From Reticulitermes speratus (taxonomy: Eukaryota; Arthropoda; Insecta; Blattodea; Rhinotermitidae), in contig JAJKFL010000010.1 of the NCBI GenBank assembly GCA_021186555.1, forward strand, positions 22,956,179-23,020,178: a DNA stretch of 64,000 bases. The letters are read 5' to 3'. The notes beneath the pieces are model-generated. The model was not told where the DNA came from. It searched no databases and saw nothing but the letters and a program-made list of their open reading frames with translations. Below, one piece after another: positions 44,277 to 55,095 of this stretch. Position numbers and translations under genes: made by a program. The number at the start of each line of letters is the position of its first letter. Position 1 is the stretch's first letter.

Positions 44277-46460
44277 GAATTCATTCATTCTGCAGTCTGT
44301 CTTACGACACGTCCGTAGCCTTTTCCAAAGCGAGTTCTCCATTGAGTGCGATCTAGTGCTTCCTCTTTCAATTTCCAGTATCTTCTCTTTTCCTTAAGGT
44401 CACCCAGTAGCTGCTTACGTCTTCTCCCTCGTCTTCCAGTCATTTCTATCCTTCCTTCTAACTTTCCTTCAATCACGTGTTTCAGAAGGCAGTTTCTACG
44501 CAAGATGTGACCAATCCAGTTAGCCTTTCTTTTTTTTTACTGTATGTACGATATTCCTCTCCTCCTTCACTCTGTGTAATACTTCTTCATTTCTCACACG
44601 ATCGCTCCAACTGATCTTCTCCATTCTTCTCCAGCACCACATATCAAAACTTTCCAGATACTTCCGATCCACTTTCCCAAGTGTCCACGTTTCAGCACCA
44701 TACAAAGCTACGCTCCAAATGTAGCACTTTACTAGTTTCTTCCTTAAATTTAAGTCCAGTTTGCTGATGAAAAGAGTCTTCTTGTTGAATGCTGCTATTG
44801 TCGTGACAATTCTGGATTTAATTTCACGTGTACAGCTTGCATAATTTGTTATCATGCTGCCGAAATAATTGAAATATTCCACATTCTCCAATTGTTTTTG
44901 ATCTATGATAATTTTCATTGGGGATGGTTGCCTTGAGATTCTCATTACCTTAGTTTTTTCCACATTCATTTCCATTCCATAGCGTCTTCCAATTTCAATC
45001 AATCAACCATGCCCTGTAGCACCGTTTCTTCCCTAGCCAGTAGCACAAGGTCATCTGCATACTTCACAGTGCGAATTACTTGTCCTCCTATTTTGAAGTC
45101 TCCAAACCCTTCAAGAGCTTCCTTGGTAAGGTACTCGCTGTATAAGTTGAACAGAATCGGTGACAAGCAGCAACCTTGTCTAACTCCTCCTCCAATCTTC
45201 ACACTTCTCGTCTCCCCTTAGTCCAGTCGTATTTTGACACTCTGTTCCATGTACAATTTGCTGATCAATCAACTTTCGCGCCAGTCTATCCCAATTCCCT
45301 TTAGGATCTGCATTAATTTGGTCCAGTTGACACGGTCAAATGCCTTCTGCCAGTCTATCAAGCAAGCACACAATTCCTCATCTATGACCAAGGTTCGTTC
45401 TGATATTATTCTCAGCATCCCAACTGCATCCCTTGTTCCTTTTCCTCTCCTAAATCCTAACTGATCTTCTCCAAGTGCATCCGCTGTCTTCCTTTCAATC
45501 CTTCTTCTAAGTATCTTCGCTACTATCTTTGCTGCGTGCGCGATGATGCTGATTGTGCGATGGTCTCTGCATTTTGTAGCTTTGGGCTTCTTCTTTAAGG
45601 CAATCATTGTAACGTCAATGAAATCTCTGAGCCACTCTCCAGTTACATACATGCTGTTGATCATCTGTGTCAGAGTCTGAGACAATCTTCTCCCAACAAT
45701 TTCAGTACATCCCCAGGTACATCATCATCTCCTGTAGCCTTCTTACCCCTCATCTCCTTGACAGCTTTCCCACTTCACTTTGCAAAATATAAGGGCCTTT
45801 CTCGTCTTCATCTACTTCAGCTTCAGGTTCGACTTCCAGGTGTTCTGGTCGATTAGCTCGATCGTAGAGCTCTATGATATACTTCTCCCAAATTTGCAGC
45901 ACACGTCTCTGGTCTATTATTATATTCCCTTGATAATCTTCGATGCCAATGTTTTGAATCCCATGGTTTTCTTTCCAACCTAGTTCCTTTGTCTTCATGC
46001 ACATTAGATCACAACGTCCTATTCTTTGAAATTCTATGATCTCGTCGCATATGCTCTCCAGATATTCCTTCTTGTCGTTGTCCGTGGCTATTTTCAATTC
46101 GTTCCTCAGTCTTCTGTAGTTCTTCCTTCCTTCTTCGTTGTTGACATTCTTCCATTTCCTTCGTTCATCCATTTTACTGATCATCTCCTGTGTAATCCAT
46201 GGCTTTCTTGCTCTCCTCTCGACTTTTCCAACCAACCACTCGCAGTATCTAACACACATTTCTTGATATTGTTCCACCGCACTTCCACATTTGATTGCAC
46301 CAAGTTTTTCTTCTAGACTATCGTGTACTTCCTGTCGTTGAGCATATAGCTTCTCCAAATCCCATCTTGGTTTTCGCTTGTGGAACCTTATGATCTTCTT
46401 CAATCTAGTGCAGATCGTTGCAACCAGTAAATTGTGGTCAGAGTCAATATCTGCTCCATG
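44277..46460 (-). pseudogene. LINE-b non-LTR retrotransposon, 5'-truncated, with reverse transcriptase
   Basis: This is the most complete element in the window, read from 46460 down to 44277. Order: the last part of an APE-type endonuclease (GADIDSDHNLLVATICTRLK, with the conserved SDH at 46435-46443); a basic linker region (46403-45750); RT fingers with CRDHRTISIIAHAAKIVAKI and LGEDQLGFRRGKGTRDA (45685-45269); and RT palm with GVRQGCCLSPILFNLY and the catalytic YADD at 45061-45050. A thumb-like region with LYGAETWTL, a W-rich segment and the C-terminal GRRGRRRKQLL to YGRVVRQTAE complete it. Frameshifts break it near 45740, 45230, 45000 and in a T-run at 44527-44536. It ends GAATGAAT at 44277. 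It would copy RNA into DNA at nicked target sites if intact; this copy is dead. The family may be RTE-like, but the clade is uncertain. Confidence 0.92.
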
Positions 46461-46639
46461 CAGTGTCTGCGAAGACGGCGATGCTAATCAACAAACAAGT
46501 CTCAATGTACACAGTCCGCCGCTAATAATCTTACAAGGACGGCGCAGAAGGGCATTCCCTTTCGAAAATGCGTGTAAAGTAAATTAACTAGGCAACGACA
46601 GCTTCTGACCACATACTGTCCAACTTACTATTCGTGTCG
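46461..46639. other. Unassigned sequence
   Basis: No recognisable feature beyond the LINE-b truncation point. Confidence 0.4.
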
Positions 46640-46893
46640 GCCAAACTACGAGGGAAAGATATCACTTGGAAGACATAGGCGTAGATGGGAGGATGATATT
46701 AAAACAAAGCTTCAAGAAATAGGGTGGGGAGAAAATGGATTGGATTGATCTGGCTTATGGTAGGGACAGATGGCAAGCTCTTGTGAACACAGTAATAAAC
46801 CTTCGGGTTCCGTAACATCCGAGGAATTTCTTGACTGGATAAGGAACTATTAGCTTCTCAAGGACTCTGCTTTATGGAGTCAGTTAGTTAGTC
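46640..46893 (+). mobile_element. LINE-a 3' end
   Basis: Sense-strand translation shows SLGRHRRRWEDDIKTKLQEI then GW; the 3' UTR and GGAGTCAGTTAGTTAGTCAG tail follow. Stops interrupt the frame after the GW. Confidence 0.75.
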
Positions 46894-46904
46894 AGGAGGA
46901 TTTT

Positions 46905-47176
46905 TTTAGAAGGTCCCCGCAGCAGATGCTACGGACGCGCCGCAGCCTTGAAGGCTTCTTGTGCAACCCTGTGATGAAGATGATCAGTTTTTTTCGTTTT
47001 TCCGTGTAATGGAGCACCGGTGGAAGAAATTTACAGGGGAAAACCGAAGTACTCGGGGAAAAACCTTTCCCAGTGCCACTTTGTCCACCACAAATCCCTC
47101 ATGGACTGACCCGGGATCAAACCCGGGCCTCCGCGGTGAGAAGCCGGCGACTAACCGCCTGAGTCATGACACGGAC
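46905..47176 (-). mobile_element. SINE D, full length
   Basis: On the minus strand the head (complement of CCGCCTGAGTCATGACACGG), B box (complement of GGGATCAAACCCGGG), body and 3' end (complement of GGTCCCCGCAGCAGATGC) are all kept. It serves as the uninterrupted reference for the nested copy at 22573-23088. Confidence 0.85.
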
Positions 47177-47801
47177 TAGTTGGTTGGTTGGTTAGTTAGT
47201 TAGATAGATAGTTAGTTAGGAGGTTGGTTGGTTTGGTAGGTTGGTTGGCTGCTTGGTTAATAATAGTAATAATAATAATAATAATAATAATAGTCAGCCG
47301 TCCACATATTCTACGCTACATAAAGTTAGTTTGGATTATCGACAGTTTTGCTAAGTGAACCGCACACACAAACAAGCCATAAACACGTTCTGACGACACT
47401 CGTTACACGACAGGCCAATACTCATTTCTGTTACGTCTGACTCGTATTAACTCACTCAACCGACAAATTTGTGAAGCAATTAGCTACAGGATGGTACAGC
47501 GTGTTCTGTAGTTAAGAGCCCTCTATTACATATCACATGTAATGGTGTCATGGCGTGTCTGTGTTGACGTAACAAGCTAATGAAGATATAACCACGGTCA
47601 GTAGCAAAAACATATAAATGGCAGCGCTGTCCGAAAGAAAAAACACGACGACAGTTGCAAGAGACAGAGAAAGCTAGCGACAACTAGGCCGTCAAGATGA
47701 AACTCCTGCACCACGGGAGAGACAGGGCTGTGTAAAATGCTACAGAAGGTACTGTTATCGACTCACGAGAACAGCTTTGACCTTAGCAGTCAGAGCGTTA
47801 G
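47177..47801. other. Simple repeats then unassigned sequence
   Basis: TTGG/TTAG-rich repeats run from 47178 to 47260, followed by an (AAT)n microsatellite at about 47259-47292. The remaining 500 bases are unrecognised. The last 13 bases are a probable target-site duplication. Confidence 0.5.
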
Positions 47802-48081
47802 GTAAAAGCAATCCCATTACAGGCCTCCACCGGCCCTTAGGGTTCCAGGAGGTTGAGGCTCCCACATTTCTAGACAATCGGCACCTGAAGGTTGTCAGCC
47901 CTACGCACCGGCCGTCTTTACCCCCCAGAAAATACTCCTGGTACTTATTTCTGTTGGAGGCTGAGTCGACCCCAGGTCCATAGTGCGACCGAAAGGATCA
48001 TGCCAATGAAAAATTCCAATGACACCATCGGGAATCGAATTTTAGAGCAGTGCCTCAACCAACTGCACCACCGAGGGCCCC
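47802..48081 (-). mobile_element. SINE B, full length
   Basis: The minus-strand head has a weak B box (complement of GGGAATCGAATTTTAG); body and tail match 227-533. GTCAGAGCGTTAG (47789-47801) and GTCAGCCGTTAG (48082-48093) look like a slightly decayed target-site duplication. Confidence 0.82.
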
Positions 48082-48087
48082 GTCAGC

Positions 48088-48262
48088 CGTTAGATATTTA
48101 TGACATGTAACGGAAATATTCTAGTTAAAAATACATTGAGTTCAAGTACAGTTGTGTCTTGTGCGTGCGAGTTAATACGATTATATTCTGTTGTGTTCTA
48201 TCTGGTTAGATCTGTTCTTTAGGCTGGTTATAAGTTAGACACCTAAAAATGGCGACAAATGG
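48088..48262 (+). repeat. Dispersed repeat G, copy 2
   Basis: It matches 36996-37160 in order and orientation, ending near AAAAATGGCGACAAATGG. Confidence 0.55.
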
Positions 48263-48629
48263 AGAGTGACAGACGAGGTGATAGCTTCTTATATTTCTGA
48301 TATGACCTAGATCAGGGGTGGCCAAACAGTCGTTCGCGCCGTTTTTTTGGTCTCTGTCAAAATTTATTTGCCGCCTCAGTGCGATCAATAGCTCTTCGTG
48401 TGACAGAATTTTTGGATCAATCTGCCTCTGCCAAGAAGCCTTCTCCTAGATGAAGATAATTAAATCAAGATACCGAAGCCGTCTGACCGACGAACATTCT
48501 TCATTCTGATGATCAGCCGTATCAGACATCAGGTCCCAATGAAGACAAGACACGTCGGCTTCTGCGCGGCCGGTAGTCTGAGATTATCTGATCACCTTTA
48601 GCTTCCGTGAAAATCCTATGTCAGCGCGT
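48263..48629. other. Unassigned; one hAT-like end
   Basis: CAGGGGTGGCCAAACAGTCG at 48314-48333 resembles a hAT terminal inverted repeat, but no partner end is found. Confidence 0.35.
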
Positions 48630-49036
48630 GTATGGATTAATCTGGCTCATGATAACTGCCAAGTGGCAGGCTCTTGTGACAACGGTAATTAGTCTGCTTG
48701 TCTCACAAGATGTGGGAAATTTCTTTAGCTGACGAACTGCTAAATTTCACCCTAATAACAAGCCATGAAGGCCCACAGGGTGAGTAGAGGTATAGCTCTT
48801 ACTTTCTTTAACCTCGGCGTTAGATGCGGGTGGATGGTCAACGCCACGACCCGGCCGCTTTATCCCCGGGAAAGAGACCCGGTACCCATTTTATAGGAGA
48901 TTGGGTGGGCCCCAGGGCCGGTCTGGACGGGTGTGGAAAATCTCGCCGCTACCTGGATTCGATCCCCGGACCGTCCAGCTCGTAAGCTGAGGAACTACCA
49001 GCTTCAAGAACTCTGCTCCATGGATTTAGTTAAGTC
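48630..49036 (+). mobile_element. LINE-a 3' end interrupted by a SINE
   Basis: GGATTAATCTGGCTCATGAT to GACGAACTGCTAAATTT, then from 48985 GCTGAGGAACTACCAGC to CTCTGCTCCATGGATTTAGT, together make one LINE-a 3' end. SINE A lies between. Confidence 0.75.
48742..48984 (-). mobile_element. SINE A, 5'-truncated, nested in LINE-a
   Basis: The minus-strand body and B-box region are intact; the head stops at the GAGCTGGACGG block, about 40 bases short. AGCTGACGAACTGCT (48727-48741) and AGCTGAGGAACTACC (48985-48999) form a target-site duplication with three mismatches. Confidence 0.8.
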
Positions 49037-49393
49037 TCCATGATAGTTTCCAGTCTCTTACAAATAAATAATTTATTCTGTGAAATTTACTGCACAACGA
49101 CAGTCACTGTCACACTGCAAAGCGCCTGTGACTGTATGCAACCTGAGCATTAACATTCACGTTACGTTGTCCTTGATGCACCGGAAATAAAGAGCCATTA
49201 TCTGTCCTAGATAACTCTCATACTTAACAGTTCATTGACATGCTGCATTATGCAAACAGCCTGCGTTACTATCAAAGTACTTCAGTCTGAAATTTTCACG
49301 AGTTCCTTTTCTGAAACAGTTATACATGACAAGACAAGGGGGAGCAGGTAGAAGGATTTATTTAAATACTACCTCACAGAAACACTGCGAGTA
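49037..49393. other. Unassigned sequence
   Basis: No recognisable gene or repeat. Confidence 0.4.
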
Positions 49394-49403
49394 CTGAACC
49401 AAC

Positions 49404-49672
49404 ATTTTTTTTTTCCAATGGCTCGACAGCCCCTTGGGGGCCTAGGCCGCCTCATTTTTTGAGGCTTCACCATCACACACTTTTTACACACAACACACTC
49501 GGTAGGACTCCTCTGGACGAGTGATCAGCCCGTCGCAGAGACCTCTATCTGACAACACACGACACTCACAACAGACAGACATCCATGCCCTGGGCGGTAT
49601 TCGAACCCGCAATCCCAGTAAGCGAGCGGCCGCAGACCCACGCCTTAGACCGCGCGGCCACTGGAATCGAGA
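49404..49672 (-). mobile_element. SINE C, full length, with target-site duplication
   Basis: Head, B box (altered to GTATTCGAACCC in complement), body and tail with an A-run are present. CTGAACCAAC (49394-49403) and CTGAATCAAC (49673-49682) flank it with one mismatch. Confidence 0.88.
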
Positions 49673-49699
49673 CTGAATCAACTTTACCATCTTTATATT

Positions 49700-49960
49700 A
49701 TATATACCGTGCATTATAATAATTAATTAATTATTTTATTCCAACAAATGCACTACACTATTTTAGTGTTTTCTTGTCCCTACACATGTTTCGGCACTCC
49801 TTGTGCCATCCTCAGGGGTGTCGTCGACATTTCACAGTTTTCAAATGCATCCAGTTCACTTTCACAACATATAATTCACCATCACTGAATACCAAAGCTT
49901 CAATTATTCAATTTTAATAAAACACCAAGGAAGATAAGCTGGTCGCCGTGAGCAGTAAGA
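49700..49960 (-). mobile_element. Repeat P1, third locus
   Basis: It is the complement of the P1 repeat at 38058-38320, including the TAATTAATTAATTATT end, the hammerhead-like motif and the AATAAAACACCAAG segment. Sequence identity to the 38-kb copies is high by eye. Confidence 0.65.
49778..49818 (-). ncRNA. Candidate hammerhead-type ribozyme
   Basis: On the minus strand: CCC, CTGAGGA, T, GGCAC/GTGCC with loop AAGGA, GAA, ACATGTGT, A, GGG. All core positions are present, and stem II is one pair longer than in the 38-kb copy. Confidence 0.47.
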
Positions 49961-50256
49961 TAGGTGGTATACGGTTACTGTATTTCAAATCCCACAAAGT
50001 CTGATGACTCACCCCAAACCGGTCGATCACCCATTTTCACATGTTCACTTTACCATGCTCACTTCGCAGCAACTGGATAAAGTGAAAACACAATTCAATA
50101 CATATTGTACAGCTAGCAACGGCGTCACGTGATTGAACGGCAATAAATTGAGCATCGTCCACGTAACGTCTCGTGTATGTCGTCTGTCTGTCTGTCTGTC
50201 GTCTGTCCGCCTACCGCATCTACATAACCAATATAAGGATACGACTTACATTTGAT
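49961..50256. other. Unassigned sequence
   Basis: No gene is recognised; GTCTGTCTGTCTGTCTGTCG at about 50180-50200 is a short simple repeat. Confidence 0.4.
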
Positions 50257-50267
50257 TTACAGCAAAA

Positions 50268-50552
50268 GTGTGGGCCGCGATAGCTCAGTCGGTATAGCGA
50301 CTTTCTACGAGCTGGACGGTCCGGGGATCGAATTTCGGTGGAGGCGAGATTTTCAGCACCCGCCCAGACCGGCCCTGGGGCCTACCCAGCCTCCTGTACA
50401 ATGGGTACCGGGTCATTCCCGGGGGTAAAGCGGCCGGGGCGTGGCGTTGACCACCCACCTCCATCTAGCGCCGAGGTTAAGGAAAGATTAGAGCTATACC
50501 TCTACTTTCCCTCAGGGCCTTCATGGCCTATTATAGGGCGACCTTTACCTTT
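50268..50552 (+). mobile_element. SINE A, full length, with target-site duplication
   Basis: It starts near GGGCCGCGATAGCTCAGTCG and ends CCTTTACC. TTACAGCAAAA flanks it at 50257-50267 and 50553-50563. The B box is mutated to GGGGATCGAATTTC. Confidence 0.88.
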
Positions 50553-50660
50553 ACCTTACAGCAAAACTTGTGAAGCAAATTTCATTTTGACCCTCAATGT
50601 TCCACTATAACTCCAGTATTTCATAACCTGCAGTTACGACAGAACGCAAGCACTATAATA

Positions 50661-50738
50661 TAGGGCATACACAAACGAATGGTGCGGTTTTAATAGTGAA
50701 CACTATTAAAACCGCACCATTCTTTTGTGTATGCCCTG
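50661..50738. mobile_element. 78-bp palindromic MITE, copy 1
   Basis: AATGGTGCGGTTTTAATAGT on the left is the exact complement of the right half; the outer ends read GGGCATACACAAA on both strands. TA lies at both edges. The whole element would fold into one hairpin. Confidence 0.8.
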
Positions 50739-51023
50739 TATAATCGATATATTCACATATATCGATTACGCAGGCCCTCGTCTGACAAATGTCAACAAAT
50801 CTTATGTCATTCACACCGCGCATCTTCTTACCAATATGACATAAACTCATGCACTGGATAAAATACATTCGTAAGCTACAGTTGCAAATAACTTCAACAC
50901 CTGGAACGGCTTATTTTAAATACTAGTACTTTTCATACTATTCATATTACAACACTGTAAATTTATGATTATTAATTTTATGTATCTTAGAATTTTAGTG
51001 TTTCACATTTTAATCACTTCTGT
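50739..51023. other. Unassigned sequence
   Basis: No recognisable gene or repeat. Confidence 0.4.
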
Positions 51024-51036
51024 AAAGGCGACATAA

Positions 51037-51292
51037 GCCGCTCTCAGTGGCCGCGCGGTCTAAGGCGTCGGTCTGCGGCCGCTCGCTTAATGGGATCGTC
51101 GGTTCGAATCCCACCGGGGGCATGGATGTCTGTCTGTTGTGAGTGTTGTGTGTTGTCAGGTAGAGGTCTCTGCGACGGGCTGATCACTCGTCCAGAGGAG
51201 TCCTACCGAGTGTGGTGTGTCTCAATGTGATCGTGAAGCCTCGAAAAATGAAGCGGTCTAGGCCCCCCAAGGGGCTGTCGAGCCATTAAAAA
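51037..51292 (+). mobile_element. SINE C, full length, with 13-bp target-site duplication
   Basis: Head, B box GGTTCGAATCCCACCGG, body and GGGGCTGTCGAGCCATT tail with an A-run are intact. AAAGGCGACATAA is duplicated exactly at 51024-51036 and 51293-51305. This is one of the youngest-looking copies. Confidence 0.95.
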
Positions 51293-51309
51293 AAAGGCGA
51301 CATAATGAC

Positions 51310-51425
51310 TAGTTTAGTGTGTTGATATACATTCCTTTGTATTGAACGGCCCCCAGATGATGGCACTTCGGTGCCGAAACATGTAGCGGTTTTTATAACA
51401 GCTTACGAATGTATTTTATTCAGTG
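51310..51425 (+). mobile_element. Repeat carrying a hammerhead-like motif (P3)
   Basis: CAGATGATGGCACTTCGGTG leads into CCGAAACATGTAGCGG. Stem II is GGCAC/GUGCC with a UUCG loop. The core has CAGATGA instead of CTGATGA, so it is probably inactive. Confidence 0.45.
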
Positions 51426-51688
51426 AATTAGCTGACTGATGCAATTCAAGATTCTGTGTAACGCAGTAGGCTATTGCTGCTGTTAGTCGCCTTCCTCAAC
51501 AATGAGATATAGGCTCCGTGCAACGCAGAACCTCTGCCGCTAATTGGCTCTGTCAACATTACACATCTATCTACAGTAAATAAACACGGAAGCCATGACG
51601 AAGAGGCTAAATCGCGAAACGAAAGACACGTAGGTCTCTGTGAAGACCAAAGTCCGCTCTGTGCATTGCTCTGTACAACGAATTGTTA
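51426..51688. other. Unassigned sequence
   Basis: No recognisable gene or repeat. Confidence 0.4.
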
Positions 51689-52011
51689 CAGCGGTATTCA
51701 ACCTTTTTTGTTCGCGTACCCCCAGATTTAATTTCTCTTCAACTTTGTACCCCCAAAGCTGTTGGTGCATAATTCAAATTATACACAGTCTATAATCTAC
51801 ATCTAAAATAAGTTAAATAAATTACATCCAAAATAATGTATTAAATAATAAGTTTTAAATGAGAAAAAGGAGAGTCAAGCTATTAAATAACAAATATATT
51901 ATTGTCTATCATATAAAAATTAATAAAGGAACAAATGTATTTTAGCAAAGCAAAATTATATGCACTGTGTGGAATAAAATGAAACTAGCCGCCCAGATAA
52001 GAATCGCATAA

Positions 52012-52048
<37 letters not shown>

Positions 52049-52205
52049 GGCGCTCCCAAATCGCATGTCCTTACGTCCGGTCTCTTGTGGCTAACCCTAA
52101 ATCTTACCCTGATTATTCAGTGTTTATCATGAAATAATATATTTATTGTTTTAATTTTACATACCCCCTAAGATGTCTTCGCTTACCCCAGGTTGCATAC
52201 CACTG
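51689..52205. mobile_element. hAT-like non-autonomous element, old
   Basis: Ends CAGCGGTATTCAACC and GGTTGCATACCACTG form an imperfect terminal inverted repeat of the hAT type. Possible 8-bp duplications AATTGTTA and TATTATAA match at only five positions. The interior is AT-rich and includes a (GA)n microsatellite at 52014-52045; GTACCCCC-like motifs lie near both ends. Confidence 0.65.
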
Positions 52206-52449
52206 TATTATAAAATTTTCTGTACGTAGTTGCGTGCGACAGAATCGACACACCCTGTAGGACCTTGAAGTGGTACATGGCAAAATCTTTGGCAAGTACA
52301 AAACTTTTATTGCGGTAATATATACGTAATATTCGGTAACATGCGGTAATATGTAAAATAAAAAATGTCATCTTGGCGACAGTACGAAAATGTATTTCGG
52401 CTGTCAGTTTGAGAGAGATAACTGAAGACTCACTGAGCTAAGCACGTGA
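52206..52449. other. Unassigned sequence
   Basis: No recognisable gene or repeat. Confidence 0.4.
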
Positions 52450-53340
52450 AACTTGGCACGTAGGTACATCACAAACTTGGCACGTAGGTACATCACAAAC
52501 TTGGCACGTAGGCACATCACAAACTTGGCACGTAGGTACATCACAAACTTGGCACGTAGGTACATCACAAACTTGGCACGTAGGCACATCACAAACTTGG
52601 CACGTAGGCACATCACAAACTTGGCACGTATGTACATCACAAACTTGGCACGTAGGTACATCACAAACTTGGCACGTAGGCACATCACAAACTTGGCACG
52701 TAGGCACATCACAAACTTGGCACGTAGGCACATCACAAACTTGGCACGTAGGCACATCACAAACTTGGCACGTAGGTACATCACAAACTTGGCACGTAGG
52801 TACATCACAAACTTGGCACGTATGCACATCACAAACTTGGCACGTATGCACATCACAAACTTGGCACGTAGGCACATCACAAACTTGGCACGTAGGCACA
52901 TCACAAACTTGGCACGTAGGTACATCACAAACTTGGCACGTAGGTACATCACAGACTTGGCACGTAGGCACATCACAAACTTGGCACGTAGGCACATCAC
53001 AAACTTGGCACGTAGGCACATCACAAACTTGGCACGTAGGCACATCACAAACTTGGCACGTAGGCACAACACAAACTTGGCACGTAGGTACATCACAAAC
53101 TTGGCACGTAGGTACATCACAAACTTGGCACGTAGGTACATCACAAACTTGGCACGTAGGTACATCACAAACTTGGCACGTATGTACATCACAAACTTGG
53201 CACGTAGGTACATCACAAACTTGGCACGTAGGTACATCACAAACTTGGCACGTAGGTACATCACAAACTTGGCACGTAGGTACATCACAAACTTGGCACG
53301 TAGGTACATCACAAACTTGGCACGTAGATACATCACAAAC
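52450..53340. repeat. 24-bp tandem array, very regular (37 copies)
   Basis: The unit is AACTTGGCACGTAGGTACAT CACA. No unit has an indel, so frames stay open on both strands throughout. Variation is almost limited to GGTAC/GGCAC/TGTAC/TGCAC. Confidence 0.96.
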
Positions 53341-53512
53341 ATACCTACTCAGTAAACACGAAATACTTTAAGTTAATAACTGGAAACATGGCGACGACGC
53401 GAAACTTTCGAGTTCCCCTACGTCCAACACACTTAACACGCACGTCTGTAGCAAGCAGTTAGATTTTCACATAAATAAAACGACGGCAAAAAGGTAATTT
53501 TTTCCTGTCCAC

Positions 53513-53719
53513 GCCATATAGGGGGAGTAGAGGTATAGCTCCACTCATTTTTAACCTTGGCACATAGCTTCACATCTCAGTGTCCATTCAGTGTGGGTCC
53601 CAGAGCCACTATGGACGTTTTGGAGAAGAGAAAAATTTATCATTACTACCGGGACCTGAACCCCGAAACGTCCAGCCCATAGCCTAGGCGCTATACAGAC
53701 TGAGCTACGCCGGCTGCCC
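53513..53719 (-). mobile_element. SINE A relative, diverged
   Basis: The minus-strand 3' end (complement of GGGGGAGTAGAGGTATAGCT), the GGACG(T/G)TCC-like block and the A-box region (complement of CAGACTGAGCTACG) are present. The middle is strongly changed, which suggests an older subfamily. Confidence 0.6.
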
Positions 53720-53864
53720 AAATAAAACAAAACAATAAATAAAAATACAGAAGACAACAGGAAGACCACCTATTATATGCAATGGAGAAGGGGTTTTTTG
53801 ATTCTGCTAGGAACTATGTGTTATGTTCGGTTGCCCTCAGTATTATTACTGTACGTTCTACATT

Positions 53865-53912
53865 CGAGCTGCGATAGCTCAGTCAGTACAGTGACTGTGT
53901 GGGAGAGCACGA
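53865..53912 (+). mobile_element. SINE A head fragment
   Basis: GAGCTGCGATAGCTCAGTCAGTA matches the first 40 bases of SINE A in two adjoining blocks; no body follows. Confidence 0.45.
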
Positions 53913-54024
53913 TGGACCGTACTGTTGGATGTTAGACTGTTGTGGACAGAACATTGAAAGAACTGGACATTGTAAATGCTTTTAACACTATTTATATTAT
54001 AAAATGTAATGAGAAAGGGAAAGT

Positions 54025-54297
54025 GGGCCGCGATAGCTCAGTCGGTATAACGACTCACTACGGGCTGGACGGTCAGGGATCGAATCCCGGTGGGGGCGAG
54101 ATTTTCCGCATCCATCCAGACCAACCCTAGGGTCTACCCAGGCTCCTGTACAATTGGTTACCGTGTAATGGGGTAAAGCGGCCGGGGCGTGACGTTAAAC
54201 ACCCAACCCCCACCTAGCGCCAGGATTAAAGAAAGAGTACAGCTATACCTCTACTCCCCTTCTGGGCCTCCATGGCCTGTTGTAGGGTGAAATTTCT
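54025..54297 (+). mobile_element. SINE A, full length, with target-site duplication
   Basis: Head, B-box region and body are complete; it ends GGGTGAAATTTC. TGAGAAAGGGAA-type repeats at 54010-54023 and 54301-54313 flank it. Confidence 0.88.
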
Positions 54298-54398
54298 TCG
54301 TGAGAAAGGGAAGGCATTTAAAAGTTTACGAAGCATGAAGAGGAGGCCAATGTTTATGTTAGACATTTGACAGTGAGGACATTCGGACTGCAGTAACT

Positions 54399-54418
54399 GG
54401 GGGGGGGGGGGGGGGGGG
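54399..54418. repeat. Poly-G tract
   Basis: Twenty consecutive G residues. Such tracts are prone to assembly error. Confidence 0.9.
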
Positions 54419-54442
54419 TTGATGTTGGTAAATGTTGAGGGA

Positions 54443-54698
54443 GATCCCAGTGGCCGTGCGGTCTAAGGCGTGGGTCTTCGGCCGCTCGCTTACTAGGATC
54501 GTGGGTTCGAATCTCGCCTAGGGCATGGAAGTCTTTCTGTTGTGAGTGTTGTGTGTTGTCAGGTAGAGGTCTGTGCGACGGGCTGATCACTCGTCCAGAG
54601 GAGTCCTACCGAGTGTGGTGTGTCTGAGTGTGATCGTGAAGCCTCGACGAAACGAGGAGGCCCTGGCCCATATTGGGCTGTCGAGCCATAGGAAAAAA
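54443..54698 (+). mobile_element. SINE C, full length, with 13-bp target-site duplication
   Basis: The head, a mutated B box (GGTTCGAATCTC), the body and the tail GGGCTGTCGAGCCATAGG with an A-run are present. AAATGTTGAGGGA is duplicated exactly at 54430-54442 and 54699-54711. Confidence 0.95.
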
Positions 54699-54854
54699 AA
54701 ATGTTGAGGGATTGGTTATTAAATGATGATGTTTGTAAAACTGTATATAAAGGCTGTACATTGCAGAAACCTGGTGTTAGCAGACGTAGCCTTCTGTAAA
54801 GTTCCACTCGACTAATGAACGATATTGGTTGACTCAAATAAATGTGATTAACTG

Positions 54855-55095
54855 AGTAGGATACGAGCCTGAAACCGATGGTTCGTGGTTCTATTCCCGC
54901 CAAGAACAATATTTCCTCTTCTACAAAGCCTCCACACCGATCTGAGGCCCGCTCAGCCTCCTATTTAATAGTTCCCCCGGGGGTAAAGAGGCCGGAGGGG
55001 GAGGTGAATAATATCACTCACCTCCACGTAGTGCCGGGGTTAAGAATGAAAGGAACTATTCCTCCACTGTCACAGATGCCTTCATAGCGCGTAAA
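54855..55095 (+). mobile_element. SINE A relative, diverged
   Basis: A B-box-like GTGGTTCTATTCCCGCC, then CCCCCGGGGGTAAAGAGGCC and AGTGCCGGGGTTAAGAATGA follow the SINE A order. The head is unclear and the sequence is distant, so this may be a separate subfamily. Confidence 0.5.

Noticed and set aside
48314-48333. hAT element
   Set aside because: Only one terminal inverted repeat is found and no 8-bp duplication can be assigned.
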